64,000 bases of DNA from an uncultured Methylococcales bacterium (GTDB lineage Bacteria > Pseudomonadota > Gammaproteobacteria > Methylococcales > Methylomonadaceae), in contig CAIUVX010000094.1 in assembly GCA_903902705.1 (NCBI GenBank), positions 1 to 64,000 of the forward strand, read 5' to 3'. The first letter of the stretch is position 1, and every line of letters starts with the position of its first letter. Under the pieces are notes generated by a model, which was not told the DNA's origin, searched no databases, and saw only the letters and a program-made list of their open reading frames with translations. A program made the position numbers and the translations under genes. Positions 61,189 to 64,000 of this stretch are shown here, piece by piece.

Positions 61189-62268
61189 ATGTCACAAAAA
61201 ATTTCAGATGTCGTTAAAGCGGGTGTTGTTACTGGCGAAGACGTAAAAAAACTCTTTGCTATTTGCAAAGCCAACCAATTTGCTTTACCTGCGGTTAATG
61301 TTATTAACACTGATTCGATTAACGCAGTATTAGAAGCAGCAGCAAAAGTTAAATCAGCAGTTGTTATTCAGTTCTCTAATGGCGGTGCTGCTTTTTTCTC
61401 AGGCAAAGGTTTAAAACTGGAAGGTCAACAAAACGCAATTTTGGGGGCAATTTCTGGGGCGCAACACGTTCATTTAATGGCAGAACATTATGGCGTACCT
61501 GTCATAGTACACACTGACCATGCAGCAAAAAAATTATTGCCTTGGATTGATGGCTTGTTAGATGCAGGTGAAAAACATTTTGCGGCTACTGGCAAACCTT
61601 TATTCAGTTCACATATGCTGGATTTATCAGAAGAAAGTCTGCAAGAAAACATTGAAATCTGCGCCAGCTATTTAGAACGTATGTCAAAAATGGGCATGAC
61701 CTTAGAAATTGAATTAGGTTGCACAGGCGGCGAAGAAGATGGTGTCGATAACAGCGGCATGGACCATTCAGCACTGTACACTCAACCTGAAGACGTGGCT
61801 TATGCTTATGAAGTCTTGAGTAAAATCAGTGACCGTTTCACCATAGCGGCTTCTTTCGGTAATGTACACGGTGTGTATTCACCTGGTAATGTCAAATTGA
61901 CACCAACCATTTTGGCAAATTCACAAAAATTCGTTTCTGAAAAATTCGGCGTAGCACACAACACTTTAGACTTCGTATTCCACGGTGGTTCAGGTTCTAC
62001 ACCCGAAGAAATCAAAGAATCTATCAGCTATGGCGTGGTGAAAATGAACATTGATACTGATACCCAATGGGCGACTTGGGAAGGTATCATGAATTTTTAC
62101 AAGAAAAATGAAGGCTATTTGCAAGGTCAAATCGGCAACCCAGACGGTGCAGATAAACCTAACAAAAAATACTATGACCCTCGCGTTTGGCAACGTGAAG
62201 GCGAAGTCGGTATGGTGAATCGCTTGGTGCAAGCTTTCCAAGATTTAAACGCAGTTAATTCGCTATAA
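61189..62268 (+). CDS. fbaA: Class II fructose-bisphosphate aldolase
   Basis: A 359-residue zinc-dependent aldolase of the FbaA type, which splits fructose 1,6-bisphosphate to triose phosphates (the EMP branch of the RuMP cycle). Metal and catalytic residues: H-T-D-H-A-A-K-K near residue 105, L-E-I-E-L-G, G-N-V-H-G-V-Y and H-G-G-S-G-S, with N-I-D-T-D-T-Q-W near residue 286. It is last in the RuMP operon and is followed 15 bases later by a strong terminator. Confidence 0.96.
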   Translation: MSQKISDVVKAGVVTGEDVKKLFAICKANQFALPAVNVINTDSINAVLEAAAKVKSAVVIQFSNGGAAFFSGKGLKLEGQQNAILGAISGAQHVHLMAEHYGVPVIVHTDHAAKKLLPWIDGLLDAGEKHFAATGKPLFSSHMLDLSEESLQENIEICASYLERMSKMGMTLEIELGCTGGEEDGVDNSGMDHSALYTQPEDVAYAYEVLSKISDRFTIAASFGNVHGVYSPGNVKLTPTILANSQKFVSEKFGVAHNTLDFVFHGGSGSTPEEIKESISYGVVKMNIDTDTQWATWEGIMNFYKKNEGYLQGQIGNPDGADKPNKKYYDPRVWQREGEVGMVNRLVQAFQDLNAVNSL

Positions 62269-62283
62269 GCGAATAATCTGATA

Positions 62284-62314
62284 AAAAGCCGATGTTTATA
62301 CATCGGCTTTTTTG
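62284..62314 (+). terminator. Rho-independent terminator of the RuMP operon
   Basis: An 11-bp perfect stem (aaaagccgatg / catcggctttt) with a six-base loop (tttata) and a T-run, 15 bases after the fbaA stop. Confidence 0.93.
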
Positions 62315-62365
62315 TTTATAGCCAACACTAAAAATTTAATCCACAATCCATAACAAGGAGCTATT

Positions 62366-62794
62366 ATGAAACGTCGTGACTTTATTCGCTTAACTGCCGC
62401 AAGCGCGGGCGCGAGCCTTATTGTTCCTACTATCTCATGGGCTGAAGAAGCTAAACCTGTAAGCCCGTCACAGGATATTTATTACACCAAAGAAGCCTCG
62501 GGTCGCTGGGCAGGAAAAGCAGCTACCCATGTTCCTGTGATTGAAGTGACCAAAGCCGAAGGCAGTGCGACGGTAAAAATTACCACGCCTCATGAAATGA
62601 AAGGCTACGAGCATTACATCGTTAAGCACGTTTTGTTAGATAAAAACTATAAATTTCTTGATGAACATCTGTTCGATCCAACTAAAGAGACATTAGCCGT
62701 TTCAAGCTATACACTTAAAGACTACAGCGGTACAGTGTACGCACTCAGTACCTGTAATAAACATGATCTTTGGTTAAGTAGCGCGGAAGTATAA
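62366..62794 (+). CDS. Tat-exported superoxide reductase-like (desulfoferrodoxin-family) protein
   Basis: A 142-residue protein with a twin-arginine signal (K-R-R-D-F-I-R-L, Ala-rich, to about residue 26) and a neelaredoxin/superoxide-reductase-like domain. The expected iron ligands are visible: His in T-H-V-P-V-I-E-V, two His in Y-E-H-Y-I-V-K-H, and Cys and His in T-C-N-K-H-D-L-W. Superoxide reductases reduce superoxide to peroxide with an outside electron donor, and a Tat-exported, periplasmic form is less common. Some related proteins with the same fold act in sulfur oxidation (SoxZ-like), so activity needs direct proof. aaggag precedes the ATG. Confidence 0.75.
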   Translation: MKRRDFIRLTAASAGASLIVPTISWAEEAKPVSPSQDIYYTKEASGRWAGKAATHVPVIEVTKAEGSATVKITTPHEMKGYEHYIVKHVLLDKNYKFLDEHLFDPTKETLAVSSYTLKDYSGTVYALSTCNKHDLWLSSAEV

Positions 62795-62892
62795 CGACTC
62801 GTTTAACAGGAACAGGGACGTTTCATCATTACTCGTTTTCCTAATATCCATTAATATCCGCTATTTTCTTTTAACCTGTATGGGAAAATATT

Positions 62893-63252
62893 ATGAGTGC
62901 GAAAATCATCAGTCACACTGACGGCATTGTTACCCTCAAAATCACAGGATTATTTACCTATCCTGATCAACTCGTCTTCCAAAATGCGTTAATCGATATG
63001 ATTCCAGTGCAAAAAATAAGCGTTCTTACTATTTTTGAAGATTTTCAAGGTTGGAGCAACGACGATAGATGGGAAGATATATCGTTTCAGGAACAAAGCG
63101 ATCCATATATCAAAAAAATGGCGTTAGTCGGTGAAGAAAAATGGCGAGAATTAGCACTCATGTCTGTTGGTGCAGGTTTTCGGGATTTTCCGATTGGGTA
63201 TTTTCAACCCGCAGAGCTGGACAGGGCGAAAGATTGGTTGATGAAAGATTAA
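62893..63252 (+). CDS. SpoIIAA-like (STAS/SEC14-fold) protein
   Basis: A 119-residue protein of the SpoIIAA-like/DUF3478 family. It opens S-H-T-D-G-I-V-T-L-K-I-T-G, has D-F-Q-G-W-S-N-D-D-R-W-E-D and K-K-M-A-L-V-G-E-E-K-W in the middle, and ends F-Q-P-A-E-L-D-R-A-K-D-W-L. Members are small cytoplasmic proteins of unclear role. A terminator follows directly. Confidence 0.85.
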   Translation: MSAKIISHTDGIVTLKITGLFTYPDQLVFQNALIDMIPVQKISVLTIFEDFQGWSNDDRWEDISFQEQSDPYIKKMALVGEEKWRELALMSVGAGFRDFPIGYFQPAELDRAKDWLMKD

Positions 63253-63269
63253 CTGATATATTGCCAGCG

Positions 63270-63293
63270 TCGGTGGTTTAACCACCGATTTTT
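63270..63293 (+). terminator. Rho-independent terminator
   Basis: A 7-bp stem (tcggtgg / ccaccga, 63270-63276 and 63282-63288) followed by ttttt, 18 bases after the SpoIIAA-like stop. It separates this gene from the convergent alanine dehydrogenase gene. Confidence 0.85.
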
Positions 63294-63329
63294 GCGGCTA
63301 AAATTAGTTCCCTAGATTGTTATTTTTCA

Positions 63330-64000
63330 TTAACTCGCTAATGCTTGCAAAGGCGCGGTATAAGGTAATGCGAAGGCATTCGCTACTGCTTCATAAGTGA
63401 TTAAACCACGATGGGTATTAAGCCCCTGTTGTAAGGTTGTGTGCTTGCGTACTGCGTCTAAACCGTTATCAGCTAACAGTAAAGTGTATAACGCAGTTTC
63501 ATTATTCAGCGCGAAAGTGCTAGTACGCGGTACTGCACCTGGCATATTGGCGACACAATAATGCACGATACCATCGATAGTGTAGGTGGGATTGCTGTGC
63601 GTGGTCGGGTGAGTGGTTTCTATACAACCGCCTTGATCGACAGCGACATCAACAATTACCGCGCCTTGTCGCATACTCGACAACATATCTCGGGTAATTA
63701 AACACGGAGCGCGACCGCCTGTAATCAACACTGCGCCGATAACTAAATCAGCTTGAGCAATCGCTTCTTCGATGCTGTATTCATTGCTACTGCGGGTTTG
63801 TAATTGCCCACGATAAATATCATCCAAGTATTTTAAGCGTTCATGACTGACATCTAACACGGTGACTTGGGCTCCTAAACCAACAGCAATACGCGCTGCA
63901 TTGGTGCCAACAATACCGCCGCCTAAAATGACTACATTAGCAGGGGCAACGCCTGGAACGCCGCTGATTAATACCCCACGTCCACCATTATTTTTTTGTA
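63330..64000 (-). CDS. ald: Alanine dehydrogenase, C-terminal part (cut by window edge)
   Basis: About 223 residues of the C-terminal side of alanine dehydrogenase, which interconverts pyruvate, ammonia and NADH with L-alanine and NAD+. The nucleotide-binding [10 protein letters not shown] segment lies near 63880-63950. [27 protein letters not shown] and [13 protein letters not shown] follow, all characteristic of Ald. The reading frame runs off the right edge, so the start is outside the window. In methanotrophs this enzyme is one route for ammonia assimilation. Confidence 0.93.
   Translation of the reverse strand, partial: QKNNGGRGVLISGVPGVAPANVVILGGGIVGTNAARIAVGLGAQVTVLDVSHERLKYLDDIYRGQLQTRSSNEYSIEEAIAQADLVIGAVLITGGRAPCLITRDMLSSMRQGAVIVDVAVDQGGCIETTHPTTHSNPTYTIDGIVHYCVANMPGAVPRTSTFALNNETALYTLLLADNGLDAVRKHTTLQQGLNTHRGLITYEAVANAFALPYTAPLQALAS

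Overview
The window most likely comes from a gammaproteobacterial methanotroph (Methylococcales type) or a close methylotroph. The main evidence is a ribulose-monophosphate (RuMP) operon at about 54.7-62.3 kb: 3-hexulose-6-phosphate synthase, 6-phospho-3-hexuloisomerase, transketolase, two unfamiliar repeat proteins, transaldolase and class II fructose-bisphosphate aldolase. A molybdenum NAD-type formate dehydrogenase alpha subunit at 1.1-4.0 kb agrees with this. Base composition is moderate and intergenic spaces are full of short palindromic and MITE-like repeats. I found no rRNA, tRNA or CRISPR array.

Layout. 0-4 kb: a small two-repeat protein and a stand-alone formate dehydrogenase alpha subunit, with three copies of its gene end nearby. 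4.5-11 kb: an APH-like kinase, a TauT/NitT-type ABC importer (binding protein, permease, ATPase) and, lodged inside it, an MBOAT/SGNH O-acylation pair. 11-21 kb: an unusual envelope ABC system made of a coiled-coil protein, a two-TM coiled-coil protein, a substrate-binding/OmpA fusion, a permease and an ATPase. It is split by about 4.5 kb of accessory genes: a DUF4160/DUF2442 pair, a caspase-like protease with an alpha/beta hydrolase, and a RelE-type toxin-antitoxin pair. A decayed second DUF4160/DUF2442 pair and a duplicated scrap of the permease follow. 22-27 kb: a large hybrid histidine kinase overlapping an HD-GYP response regulator. 27-32.6 kb: a UPF0182 membrane protein, a zinc alcohol dehydrogenase and a lone protein that joins TssB-like and TssC-like sheath regions.

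32.8-39.5 kb is a minus-strand run: HypX/HoxX, a DUF3369-type receiver, then an MHYT sensor kinase, a receiver and a receiver-kinase hybrid. 40-45.5 kb looks like a defence island: a decayed Uma2 nuclease gene, a three-gene TIR-like / membrane protein / Sll1717-type P-loop ATPase operon, and a HigBA-type toxin-antitoxin module sitting between two copies of a broken gene. 45.6-54.4 kb is mostly housekeeping: TIGR02647, a nucleotide-kinase-like protein, DUF445, an esterase, an O-antigen ligase, MgtC/DUF4010, a flavin reductase, nadC, cysM and fructosamine kinase. After the RuMP operon come a Tat-exported superoxide-reductase-like protein, a SpoIIAA-like protein and the C-terminal part of alanine dehydrogenase, cut by the window edge.

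The strongest candidates for undescribed biology are: (1) the two GV-x-[KR]-Y repeat proteins inside the RuMP operon, one membrane-anchored and one soluble, which I propose as a multivalent scaffold for the formaldehyde-fixing enzymes; (2) the TIR-like/membrane/ATPase operon; (3) the OmpA-tethered ABC system; and (4) the caspase-like protease with its hydrolase partner. All functional proposals for these four are inference from sequence and context.
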